Below are positions 1 through 10,999 of a DNA stretch of 64,000 nucleotides, piece by piece. Source of the stretch: Mycteria americana (lineage: Eukaryota; Chordata; Aves; Ciconiiformes; Ciconiidae); the NCBI RefSeq assembly GCF_035582795.1, contig NC_134366.1:29125661-29189660 (forward strand), in the 5' to 3' direction. Every line of letters starts with the position of its first letter. The first letter of the stretch is position 1. Position numbers and translations under genes: made by a program. The notes beneath the pieces are model-generated. The model saw only the letters and a list, made by a program, of their open reading frames with translations. It was not told the DNA's origin and searched no databases.

Positions 1-700
1 TGAAAGCATGGTTGGAAAAAGGACATATTTGCTGTGTCCTATTACCTAAATGTATTTGTGGGCTAGATGTCTGGGCCTAGAAGAGAGTGAGAAAATTACT
101 GCAGCTTATAAATTAACCAAAAATGTTGGCTGGTCTTACGGCTTTTGCAATTAAGCAAAGGTTAATTACATACATTCAGCTGGACCGCCTAGTATTTTGA
201 CTTCTGAACATACAATTGTGTACTGTAGAGGTAGCATCTCTAAGGTGAGCACAAGGAAAGAAAATGCTGGTGTGAGGAATGTGGATGTCCCATGCTAATA
301 TATCAGTCAGTAGTAGTAGGGCCATTCTAACACGACTGAAGAGAGGACAAACCCTTTTGATTTTACACTGTTGTATTATGCGGCTTCCTGGATTGCTGAA
401 CTCCATCATCTGTTTCAGCTGCAGCATCTCATCAAGGGAACACCTTCACGATGGGTTTTCCGTGTACAGCTGCAATGCTTCGTACTTCTGGCTGCCGGGC
501 AGCACCTTCTCTGTTTAATACCTGCCTAAGCCTTTCCATCTGACTGCCCTGACTGCCCTCAGGAGCTTTGGGCTGTTCAAGATGGTCAGGTTTGAGGATG
601 AGGCTCACTTTCCTAAGATATTTGCCTGTATGCAGGAGTGTAGAGGCGTGCGTAACCCAATCCCACCTTGTAGCTGACTCTCCTTTGAGCGGGAATCCTG

Positions 701-758
701 GATGGACTAGATGACTTCTGTGGTCTTTTCCTCCCCGAGTTATCCTACAATCCTAAAA
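701..758 (+). repeat. CR1 LINE 3' tail, degraded
   Basis: GATGGACTAGATGACTTCTG followed by a TGGTC...CCCGAGTTATCCTACAATCCTA ending is a diverged match to the consensus CR1 3' end (GGACTAGATGACC..., AGGTCC, CCAACC, then ATTCTATGA repeats). Only the last 60 or so bases are recognisable, typical of 5'-truncated CR1 in birds. Confidence 0.65.
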
Positions 759-2194
759 TGTTTTGTCAGCTTTGCAGGAAGATATTTTGGCACCCACATG
801 TTTTCCCTTCAGCTCCTCCAGGTCCTGTTGGTCCCTGCTGCTGCTCTGCAGTCAGCTCCCTTCCGCAGCCCAGAGAGCCCCTGCCTGACTGCCGGCAGGG
901 CTCTGTCGTGCCCGTCTTGCCCTTAATGCGTTTTCACTTTCTCCCTTTCCTTCCAGAGTCACAGCGGTATTGTGGAAGTTCTGCTTATCATTCTGAATAG
1001 TACTACGTGAAACATCTCTTTTATGTGCTCTTCTATAGAAGGGTAGTTAGACTACTCTGTTTCATCTCAATGCTAATGTACACTATTTCCATCACGTGGG
1101 GAAGGGACTGTTCTGCTGCATCGTGTAAGTCACTAACTATAGGTTGAGTTTGCTCTCCTTCCAATGTTGTATCCTGGCTAATGCACAACGGGTTTTACCA
1201 GTGTAAAGGTTCCCGTATCTCTCTGTTCCTGTACAGTAGTTGTGCCTATTGCTTGCTGAACTCGGAGATCACGTTTCCTTGGTATGCAGAGCTCGAAGGT
1301 TAACTTTGGTGTTGGCACAGTTCCTTTCGCTGTTACAAAAGCTTCTAATCTCTGATAGCCAGCAGGTAGCTGCTATTAAAAACATCACCAAAAATAATTA
1401 TAGGCAATGTGAGAACGGGATCCAAAACTGTTTTTCCCACGTGAAAGTAATACAAGGGGGGCCTGCGCTGCCTGCAGTACCTGTGCCTAACTTAGGCCCA
1501 GTGCTTAAGAATTACTTGTAATTCTTAAAAAGCAAACACGTAAAGAACAGGAAACAAATGCAACAAGGCAGGAAACACTTTCCCTTGATGTTGAGTACAG
1601 CATTATGCTGATATTTACCGTTTCACTGCTGTTTCACAAATACATCTGTTCTGTGTTAGAGGAGGAAGCAAGCTGGTTAAAGAAAGCACAGTTAAAGGAA
1701 CACAGCCAGTATCCAAAAACTTTACACCAAGACCCACAGGAGGAAATGTCCAAACAAATGCTTGCCACCCTATGATAACCAGCTGGCGAGTAGTGTGCCT
1801 GAGAACAGGTGGAGATGGAGACCAAGGTGTGCTACTAGCATGTCGTGAGTGTAAAAGGTCAACATACACCTGAGGGTGAGAATGATCCTGATGCGATGGT
1901 TGGAATGAGTTTTATATCACAAATAACTTCTAGATCCGATGTTAATGCTGCCCTCTCCCATTGCTGTTCTTTGATTAATAGATCTTTTGAAAGCTGGAAG
2001 GGGCTCTCGTTACAGAACAGGATGCTACAGAAAACAGAGCAAGATACATACAAGTAAAAATATTTCCCTGTGCAAAGTATACCAATTAAAAAAAAAAAAA
2101 AAAAGAATTTAGTGAAATGATGTTCCCAGAATGAAGCCATGTTCTCAGGGCTGTAACGTGAGAAAGCTTTACAGAGAACGGTGTCGGGGCATTG

Positions 2195-2647
2195 CTAGTT
2201 TGAGCTGACTGGCGGGGTGGGAAGGTAGTTCAGCTTGTATCCGGGGTTGTATCCAGGAGGGGTCACGCTGGGCGCGTCGAGGCACCACCCAAAAGCAGAG
2301 ACCAAAGTCTTTATTCCTGTCTCAGACCTCCTGCACCTCCCTGCGCACCAGCTCACGAGCTCTGGAGCCCTTAGCCTCAGATCACCGGGATGAGTAATCT
2401 GGCAGAGAGTAAAGGCTGCTTCCATGCAATAGCTTCCTTGCCAGCATGACACATTCTCTGCCTGGCTTTGTCCTGGAGATCTAGCTTGGGGCCAGGGACT
2501 CTCAGTTACTACCGCTGCTATTACACTGAGCCCTGACTTCCCTGGGCACTTCCAGAAAGCGCTCCTAGGCTTGACCTTTATTGCTAGATGTACATTCACT
2601 AGATTCAGCAGTATTGCAATGGTTACAGATGAAGTGGGGTGCTGCAA
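2195..2647 (-). other. 150-codon open frame, probably non-coding
   Basis: The longest open frame outside the collagen gene, within a GC-richer patch. The product starts MQHPTSSVTIAILLNLV, has scattered Cys and Trp, and matches nothing I know. On the same strand the patch contains AATAAA in the context CAGGAATAAAGACTTTGG. That could suit an old LTR or a 3' exon end, but I see neither LTR ends nor a splice context. Chance is the default reading. Confidence 0.2.
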
Positions 2648-5600
2648 GGGGATCCATGATGTGATTATGGGGTATGTTGCTCTTTGGCTTTCATACTACA
2701 GCATAGTGTGTGTAAGGGCCCTTTTTATAGCTGTGTTCCTGCTTCAGTGTAAATACTTTATAAGTCCTGTCCCTGCAATGCTCAATATCTGGTTTGCTCA
2801 ACATCCTGCTTCCACGATGACCAGTTTAAACATCAGTCATAAGACAACTTATAAATTTGTCAAAGAGACTGAGGAATATGAGGTAGCTACGGTGGTCAGT
2901 AGAAAATGCAATTTTGTGAGATCAGTTAAGAGGTGATTTAAAAAGTCCTCAACCAACTACTGCTGCTAAGCTGAGTTCTGGAAGTTGTTACTTGGTTCAT
3001 ATGGTTCATAAAAACCTGTTGATGGCTTGCTATGTTTGTTTTACAGAGGCGTTTTGTCGTTTTCCTCCTGGTGGCACTGTAGGATGACGCTGTGGTTGTT
3101 GGGGCCCTGTACTGCAGCTGCATCAGTTAAGATGCTGGGATTTCTTCTCGCTGACGTAACAAGTTCTGTAATGCTTTACTTGAGGACCAGTACAACATCC
3201 TTACTTCAAGTTAACCTAAATTACTGATGTGGACTTTAACTTATTTAAGGGAACTTTTGTTGGGTGATTTTCTCTTCTTAAGAAGGAAAGTTTCAACTGG
3301 CTTATCCAATGCATCAAATGCATCCAATCGAATGCATCACTGAGCATGTCCAAAAAATGTCAAAAAAGCCTGATATACAACTACTAAATTCTCAAGGATC
3401 CTGCTCAAAGAATGGTTTTCACTCACAGAAGCTCACCTGTATGCTCTAGAATATCCAGTGAGTACTGTGACTTTTGGTTGACTATATTGTACAGTTCATC
3501 CAGAACAAAAATTGAAGGTTTCTATTTTCAAACACGATGTTCCCTTCAGGCAGAGCGCAGTTCTGCCTCCAGCACCACCCTTGTCAGCATGCTTTCTGCT
3601 TATTACAGCGACTTCTGTATTTTGGCAGCCTGTGCCTCAAGTAACTTATGATCCGCACAGTTATGCAGCGTGCAGCCTCATGGAGTCCCAGTCGTAGTTC
3701 TCTGAGGGTCATTGCAATGAAAATATTAATTTTCAAACCCAGATTTTATATGTGAATCTCATTATGCTTGAATTAATTGGAAAATACAGCCTTTCTGGTC
3801 AGCAGAAATATATTTTACCTACTAATTTACAAGGTAGTTAAAACTGATAGAAGCTATGCTTTGAGAAAACATGATGCACTAGGGAGTTGCCCTGAATGAA
3901 CTAAGAAGTAGCTGAAATTGCCAATTATGTCATGGCGGTAATTCAGAAGAATCACTAGCTATTTGCTTTCCATGGAAAAATCACTGCTAACTGTCCCCAG
4001 CCTCCCTCCCTTGCCCCGCTCGCCTGCGTGCTCAGCGCGCCCAGGGCAGGCCTGGGCCAGCAGGCAGCAACCAGACCACACAACCCCTGAAATCCTTCTC
4101 CGCATCGATGCTTTCCACGCTGACTGCCTCTCCCCTGCAGCCCCTCTTCCCCAGCCCTGCTACTGAAGGGGACGTACCCAGGCACACCCTGGGCCTGGGG
4201 GCTTCTTTGAATTGTTGCTCATTTATCTACTCCTCTGGCGGGTTGTTTTAAGTGTCCTGAAAGCTTTGAGCTGCTGAGAGAGGAGCACCAGCCCAAACAC
4301 TTCCAGCAGCACCTGGGATTAGCTGAGTTTGCAACAATTTTAAAGCTAATCCAAAACTCTTTTGGGGGGTTTACTCACGTGTTGAACCTTGTGGTTGCCA
4401 GATTTATTCTTGTCAAAACTCTTATCTACCATTATTTTTACAATAAGGAATGGTTTTCTTTGTGTCCCAGGGTCAACTGTGCCAGATGTTGGAGAAATCC
4501 CTTTTGCCATGCCAATAAAATGCAAAAATCTCCCTTCTCCCTCCCTGTCCACATGTAGGGAGGTTACAGCTGCTGAAAGCAGAGATTGTGAGACAAGGAG
4601 GAGAGCCCACGTGTTCTGCCTTTCATCTTACAAATTGCTCTAAAATAGGTCTTGTGTACTGTTAGAAAGCCAAAAGAGAAAGTCTTTATGGATCATGTTG
4701 TAAAGCCTTACCCATTTGGTTGAATTTCTACCTATTCCTGGTTAGAAAAAAAAAGCCAAGCTTAAGTAGAATTTGGCTCAAAATCCAGGTTTCGTTTATC
4801 CCTGAAGCTCAGACCTGATTCTGTCCCTACTAAAACATGGGATAATACTCCTGGAAGTAAAGACACTTATATTTAAGACCGTCTCAAGTAAAAATCTAGT
4901 AACTAAATATAATTTATATTTCTTTGTCTAGCTACCAAGTATGATAGCTGAGATGTCTGCTTACGTTCACCTGTGCAATTTCAAAGCCTTGATCTGCTGC
5001 ATACGCAGCTTCAGCAGCAGCTGCAAGAGCTCTGCAACTGGGAAGGTAAAAAGTAAGTCTGAGGAGACTAAAATGATTATAAAGGACGATTGGTAAGAAG
5101 CTGCAGGAGGAATAACAGTAGATAATGGGGATGTCAAAGATCTCAGTGCTGGACCTACAGTCTCTCATACGTCAGGAGACCTTGGAAAAGTCGCTCTACT
5201 CGCAGGTAGAGCTGGGGTGTCCCAGCCCACGCACCTGCCCATGAAGACTTTGGCCCTTTCACTGAGGGGTGGAGGAAAAGGAGTTATTTGTTTTGTTTTT
5301 AATAAAAGATCTTTTAAAAAAATTCATCAAGTTACACGTGAGAACTGGCTTTAAACTATGTGCTGTGAGCTGGATGCCTCTGCAACTTCAAGAAGGGTGT
5401 GCTGTATGTACAGATGGCACCAAAAGAGCTAAGAAAGTAGTTAAGCAAGAGAAGTGCATGAATGCTGCGATAAATCTATACTGTCCATTAAATTTTTCTT
5501 TTAAAAAAGTGGATGCTGGTCTCAGCCATGCTATCAGTAAAGTCTTTTTTTTCTTTTTTTTTTCCCCCCAAGGAATGTCTTTGACAGCCACTTCCAAATG

Positions 5601-7874
5601 AGGAAATGTGGTAACCAGTTTTCCGAGGACGTTTGAAACTGCAGTGCAGGAAATGTTGCATATCTTCAGTCAATTTAGGGTAACAGAGAGAAAATCTGAA
5701 GATGTAGAAGAAACGGAGGAGTGCAGACAGCAGGACAGTCAATGACCAGGCAGCGTTATTAAACAGTCTGAATGGGACCTAGGGACAGACAGCGACTGAA
5801 CTGGGTTAAGGCAAAAGATGAATTCAATTTGATAGTTGTTAGCATGAGACCGGTAGAGTTTCTCAACGTGAAAAGCTGCTGCTGTGCTATGATGAGCAGA
5901 TGGGGTACTATCTTCTTGTTAATTTTCTGAGTCTTTTTCTGAATTGTTAGAAGAAAGGATGACAGAAAAAGGATTCACCTTATAATGATCAGTTTACAGA
6001 AAAGCAAAGCCTCACTTATTCTCAACCATTCTTAGCTTTTATGGTCTGGTCTAGCAGAAGATTTAAGGATTTCATTATTAACTATTCTTGCCTTTAAAAT
6101 TCGCCTGTGACGTAAATAAAGGGTTTGTTTGTTTGCCAATGGAAACTAATGCTTTCTGTTAGTAATGATGTTTTATGATTTTATACAACTCGAGAACAAA
6201 GCAGTGGACATTTGGCAAGAGGTGCCCTCTCCTGGTTTACTGATCCATGACACCCTTGAAGATGCAGAGCTGGGTGAGGAGACACAGGAGCCAATGCTGC
6301 CAGTCAGTGCTGATACAGATGTAGAGAAGAGTTGTCCTTTTACCTGAGACTTACATGCCTTTTCATGGTTTACTAAATATCAGAGCATACATTCAGAGTT
6401 TTCAGCCTGGGGATTCACAGAAAGACCTGAACAGAAAAGGATGCTTGTTTCAGGATAATCTGACTTGAACAGGATACAACTTTTAAAAAATCTTTAGAGC
6501 CTTCACTTTTGCTTCTTTGCTACGAAAGGTTTAGTCCACTCTACATGAAAGTGGAAAAGAAAGCAGTGACGTTCTGGATCTCACTGGTTTAACTGCATTC
6601 AGAAGGTTCTCGTATGCATGTTAAAGAGTAACTGCTTCTTTATTTTTAGCATTGTTTCGTAGCAAATGGTGTCACTCTTTGTACTTATTAAAGCTTGTCA
6701 ACTTTAGCAGAAAGGTTTGCACTAAATATTATAGAAGATATTATTGCAAACCCGTAACTTACATCTTCACATTTACTCCCAAATGCATTATCCCCAGTAT
6801 TTCTTAGACAAGACGTATCTCTCTGTCTGCAGATCTGGAGCTGAACACAACAGCTAATCCCATCCCTGAAGCAACTGCCGAGGCATAGAAGATTAGAACA
6901 AATTTGAAAGATCCTGCAAATTCCTTTGATGCTGTGGGTTTCCAGGAGCCGCTAAACTTAAAATATTCCTGGTAGGTGTGAAATGAAGTGGATCTTGGAA
7001 CCTGTTACACTCAGAGGTTTTTTTTTTTTACAGCAGTCCAGAAGGTAATCTACAGTAGAGTTTAACTGTGCAAATTTGTTCATCTTTTCTGGGTGAAAAG
7101 ATCTTTTCTCTATCTCTTCATCTGGGTATGCATCTCTATCCCTGTATTATATCTACTTATGTATCTCTCTAGTTATCTATATCCATCTATGGTTCCAACC
7201 TAAACAACCTGCTTGCCTGTATCAGTGCAATTAATCGTTCCTGCTGAAGTGTGGGATGTCACACTTACCGTTACTGACTCCTGGCTGCTGTGGGGTGAGG
7301 GTCCTCTTGGGATGGGGGACGCTGGTGAATTTTTTTTTTTCTTCAGATGATTTTTTCTTCTTTTCAGGGTCATATTTTGTGCTAATCCTTTTCTTAAAAA
7401 TGTCTGCACTGCCTTTTTGCTTTAATATTTCTTACATTGCCTTTGTAATCTAACTGAAATGTATTCTGAATACTGGATTTGAGACCTAGCCTAGAAAAAA
7501 AGTCTCTCAATGCATCTTTCAAATTTGACAGTATGTTAACATTATATTTTAGTATATTTTAAGTTTTGAATCTACTGTTTCCAGCCAATTTGAAAGCATC
7601 CTTGTGTCTATCCCTCTTGCTCTTCTTTTTCCCTAAACTTTGTGTATATGCCTTTCTTGTTCTGGACATCTGTTCACTATTAAAGGTCTCCAGCGTATTG
7701 ATATTCTTGGAATGATGGCACTGGCTTTACAGTAGTTTGATTCTTTCCATGATCTTTTTGTGCCACTAGTAGGCAGTTTGTTTGCTTGAAACCTTTCATT
7801 TGACCTTTTATTTTATTTGCTGCTTACATCGAGCTTTATATGTAGCTGATTTTATTTATCACAAGAGTCCATCT

Positions 7875-8397
7875 TGTCCTGGTTTCAGCTGAGATAGAGT
7901 TAATTTTAAAACAGTGTTGATAATACAGAGATGTTTTAGTTGTTGCTGCACTCGTCAAGGACTTTTCAGCTTCCCATGCTCTGCCAAGTGCAGAAGAAGC
8001 TGGGAGGGGGCACAGCCAGGACAGTTGATCCAAACTGCCCAAAGGGCTATTCCATACCATATGGCGTCAGGCTCAGTATATAAAGCTGGGGAAGAAGAAG
8101 GAAGGGGGGGACGTTCGGAGTGATGGCGTTTGTCTTCCCAAGTAACCATTACATGTGACGGAGCCCTGCTTTCCTGGAGATGGCTGAACACCTGCCTGCC
8201 CATGGGAAGGAGTGAATGAATTCCTTGTTTTGCTTTGCTTGGGTGTGCGGTTTTTGCTTTACCTATGAAACTGTCTTTATCTCAACCTACGAGTTTTCTC
8301 ACTTTTACTCTTCTGATTCTGTCCCCCATCCCACTGGGGGGGGAGTGAGTGAGTGGCTGGGTGGTGCTCAGTTGCCAGCTGGGGCTAAACCACGACA
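7875..8397 (+). mobile_element. Solo LTR of an endogenous retrovirus
   Basis: A 523-bp element with TGTCCTGGTTTCAGCTGAGA at its 5' end and GGGCTAAACCACGACA at its 3' end, so it has the TG...CA termini of an LTR. It matches my memory of an abundant avian ERV LTR (internal landmarks: GGGGGCACAGCCAGGACAG, CCAAAGGGCTATTCCATACC, TCCCCCATCCCACTGGG). ATCT flanks both sides (7871-7874 and 8398-8401), a likely 4-bp target duplication. A TATA box (GTATATAAAG, 8076-8085) marks U3. No internal viral genes follow, so it is a recombined solo LTR. The exact family name is not certain. Confidence 0.85.
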
Positions 8398-10084
8398 ATC
8401 TGTATCATTTGTTGTATACTTTGAAACAATTTATTTTTCTGATGCAAAAAACCCTAACAGACTTATTAAAAGTTTCAAATAAAAGTGTCAAATTTTACTT
8501 TCTGATTTTTTTTTCTGTTAAAGGAAACTAGTTCTTCATTTCACCAGCTTGACTTTTGTTCTACACCTTTGAGTCTCTTCATTTTCAGGATATCAGAGGA
8601 CACATAGTACAAGGTAATGTCCTTGAGTTTTACTGTTCCATGTCACACACAAATTAATTGTGCCCTCAGTTTTTTTTTGAATAATCATCATATTAGTTCT
8701 GAGTATAATAAGAGCAGGATGTTTTTTTGGGGCTGCTTTCATTTTTTTCGTTTTCTAATTTGAAACTCACTAACAAGGCCAGATTTTTGGGAAAAAAAAA
8801 ATGTAAAAACTTTTAAGCTGTACTTCAAGCACATCTTTCCATAGAATTCGGTTTGCATCCTATCATCTGCTGCAAACAAGTTCATTTTGCATCATACATG
8901 CTATCATTTTGTTACATGCGGGGGCGAATTGTGCAAGCAATTGTTTAAACATATCAAGAATTGTCCATAATGCCTGGGTAGATACTAGTCCTTTGATTAC
9001 CAAGAAATAACAGTGCATGACTCTCTATCAGGTATTGCTTTCCATTTTAATCACATGCTTACCATTTCAGTTTTAACGATACATTCATATAGGATTATGG
9101 ATAAAAGTAGAAAGGATATAAGTAAACATTTATATACATCTTTCAGTGCTTTTCCCTTTTTTAACTTAATAGCATATATTAGAGTGAAATAACTTTTTTT
9201 TTTTTTTAACACAGAGGCCCTGAGAAATTGAAATGTACTGACTAGCCTAAAGGACATGAAGAATCCTGTTTTTAATGTAATTCTGAATAAAAGTCCTACC
9301 TTTAGAATTGAAAAGATTATATTGATGTTAATCCAAATGTGCTTTAATGGGGGACCCCCCCCCCCTAATTACCTATAGCTGTGGTATTTACATTCCAAAG
9401 AGGTACTCTAATTAATGGAAATCTTAATTTCTGTCTCTAAATGCTGCATTAAGAGTGCTAATTCTAGGAACCACTTACTCTTGTTTAAAACTAGAGCATA
9501 TTTTATTCTTCCATGAGACTGAGACCTCTGTCATTAAATGCTAAGTGTAAACACTTTTGACATTTTAATCCTAAAAATAGAATCTCCCATTGCCACATGT
9601 AGTACTAACAAGTTAATATAAATGTGGAGGGAAAAGGTATGTTCCTGCGTATGTGTATGTGTGACTGTAAGTTATTGCTATGGTGTTGCAGATAACATAC
9701 ATTATACAGGAATCTAGTTAATGTGAATACCATAGTGGGGAAAGCAGTAGAGCATGGTAGTAATATATTCATGTTCGCACATCGTTTTGGATTCTTCTCA
9801 GACAGTTCTTCCTCAATACACATGAACTTCCAGCTTTAAAAACTCCAAACAGCAGTCATTTCTAGAAGAAATAAGGAGTTGTTTAATTCTCCTGAAAGGT
9901 TTAGAAAAACACACGCTGCAGTTCAACAGAATTCTCCTGTACTGAAAGATGAAATAGAGTGTTTAATACAATTCATTGGGGATGAGCTATATGGCTTTTG
10001 TAAAGGAAGTTATGCACTACTGATAAGCAACCTCTCTGAAGTCCATGCCTCACTCACTAAGCATGTGGACCTAAGGCAGTTACT
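8398..10084. other. COL28A1 3' flank or 3' UTR, no gene found
   Basis: AT-rich sequence with poly(T) at 9191-9208 and a run of 11 C at 9355-9365 preceded by GGGGGA. It may include the end of the COL28A1 3' UTR. Open frames are short and look like chance. Confidence 0.5.
9882..9967 (-). promoter_or_regulatory. Candidate COL28A1 poly(A) signals
   Basis: Downstream of the stop, the first minus-strand hexamers resembling poly(A) signals are two ATTAAA copies, at 9967-9962 and 9887-9882. The nearest exact AATAAA on this strand is at 9507-9502. Hexamers alone are weak evidence and the true 3' end is unknown. Confidence 0.25.
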
Positions 10085-10816
10085 ATAGTCTGCTGGATTT
10101 CCAAAAGGTAAGGACCCTCCCCAAAAGAAAGTTATACTGGTTTAAGAGGGACAGTCTTCTAATTTGTAAGTGGTGAAAAGAATAAAACAAAGGAAAGTGG
10201 ATAAATGGTCAGTGGAGAGAAGTCACTGGAGGATGTATGCTATGGTCTGTCCTACTCAATATAGTTGTAAGTGATCTAGAGAAGCGAGGTGACAAAGTTG
10301 GTGACAATCCTGTGTTACTCTGAAGTCATAAAGAAAAGGGGTGACTGCAAGAAATTGCACAAGGATCTTGTGATATTGACTGCGTAGGCTGTGAGTGGAA
10401 AAGGAAAACTGAGTTTTGGTAAATGTGAAATAATATGCAAGGGGAAAAATGATCATAAATTCACATATTATATGATGGGTTCTCAGCTCATCCTCTAGAT
10501 GAAGTCTTGGCATTATGGTCTATGACAATATCACCTCCAATCTCAGTAATGGTCAAAAAATCAAATACAATTTTAGAAACTGTAAGATAAGGAATAGAGA
10601 ACAAAGTAGAAAACCTCACTGTGTCACTGTATAAATCCATGACTACCAAGTGCACTTCTGGTCCCACCATCTCAAAAAGGTTCAGACAAACATATCAAGG
10701 TTGATCAAAGGTATAAAAGATGATATAATATGTATGTATAGTATGGGAGACATTTAAATAGACTAAATCTTTTTAGCCTGGAAAAGAGGTGATTGAAGGA
10801 GGACCTGATGGAGACA
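10085..10816 (+). repeat. Old CR1-type LINE fragment (reverse transcriptase 3' half)
   Basis: Frame-broken remains of a CR1 reverse transcriptase read on the plus strand. Recognisable in order: a GGATTTCCAAAAG (DFxK) block; WSVLLNIVVSDLEK, a decayed form of the family's GPVLFNIFINDLEK, near 10240-10285; GTTTTGGTAAATGTGAAATAATATGCA (FxxxKCKxMH); TAAATCCATG...TCTGGTCCCACCATCTCAAAAAGG (YKSM...FWSPHLKK); and LFSLEKR followed by LKEDLMET at 10768-10816. Heavy decay points to an ancient insertion. It ends next to the COL28A1 stop codon. Confidence 0.8.
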
Positions 10817-10829
10817 ACTTACTTATTCA

Positions 10830-10999
10830 TCAATCAGTGCAGGTTTCTCGACATTCTTTTTCTGTTTCAAATCTATTGTTGGTACCATTACAACCTCCGT
10901 ACCAGAACTGGCCACAAGAATTGCCATTCTTGTCATAATACCATTTCACCACGTAGTTGCGACAATCCCCTGGTTTCATGGGTTCCAAGCACCTTGGAT
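10830..10999 (-). CDS. COL28A1: COL28A1 last coding exon: Kunitz domain and stop
   Basis: Acceptor CTTTCAG precedes the exon; the first two bases complete an Asp codon begun in the exon at 11427. The 55 residues start [15 protein letters not shown] and end ETCTD before TGA. Six cysteines are at residues 3, 12, 28, 36, 49 and 53, the BPTI/Kunitz spacing, with the family's KWYYD and FWYGGCNG cores. By alignment with BPTI (Cys14-Lys15) the P1 position is Arg13, which favours trypsin-like proteases if the domain is inhibitory. CNGT is an N-glycosylation sequon. Whether this domain inhibits a protease in vivo is not visible from sequence. Confidence 0.95.

Larger units (their letters stand above)
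1..7874. other. 3' flank of COL28A1, no gene found
   Basis: Nothing here reads as an exon on either strand. In mammals the neighbour on this side is C1GALT1, transcribed towards COL28A1, but none of its coding sequence is recognisable here. Contents: a degraded CR1 tail (701-758), GC-richer patches at about 2190-2560 and 3990-4190, a poly(A) run at 2089-2104, three close copies of AATGCATC at 3308-3338, pyrimidine tracts at 5545-5573, and a degenerate TATC-like stretch at 7110-7195. Confidence 0.6.

Noticed and set aside
805..870. Collagen-like PPGPVGP on the plus strand and a GPTGPGG reading on the minus strand
   Set aside because: The plus reading has only two triplets before a Cys run, and the minus reading breaks after one or two triplets with no matching 69-nt exon or splice sites. 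It lies past the Kunitz exon, on the wrong side of the gene.
1..7874. Expected mammalian neighbour C1GALT1
   Set aside because: No coding segment of a glycosyltransferase could be read; synteny alone is not evidence for this window.
9879..10088. Plus-strand 69-codon frame (starts MFNSPERFRKTHAAV)
   Set aside because: Lies just before the CR1 fragment, has no recognisable product and no splice context.
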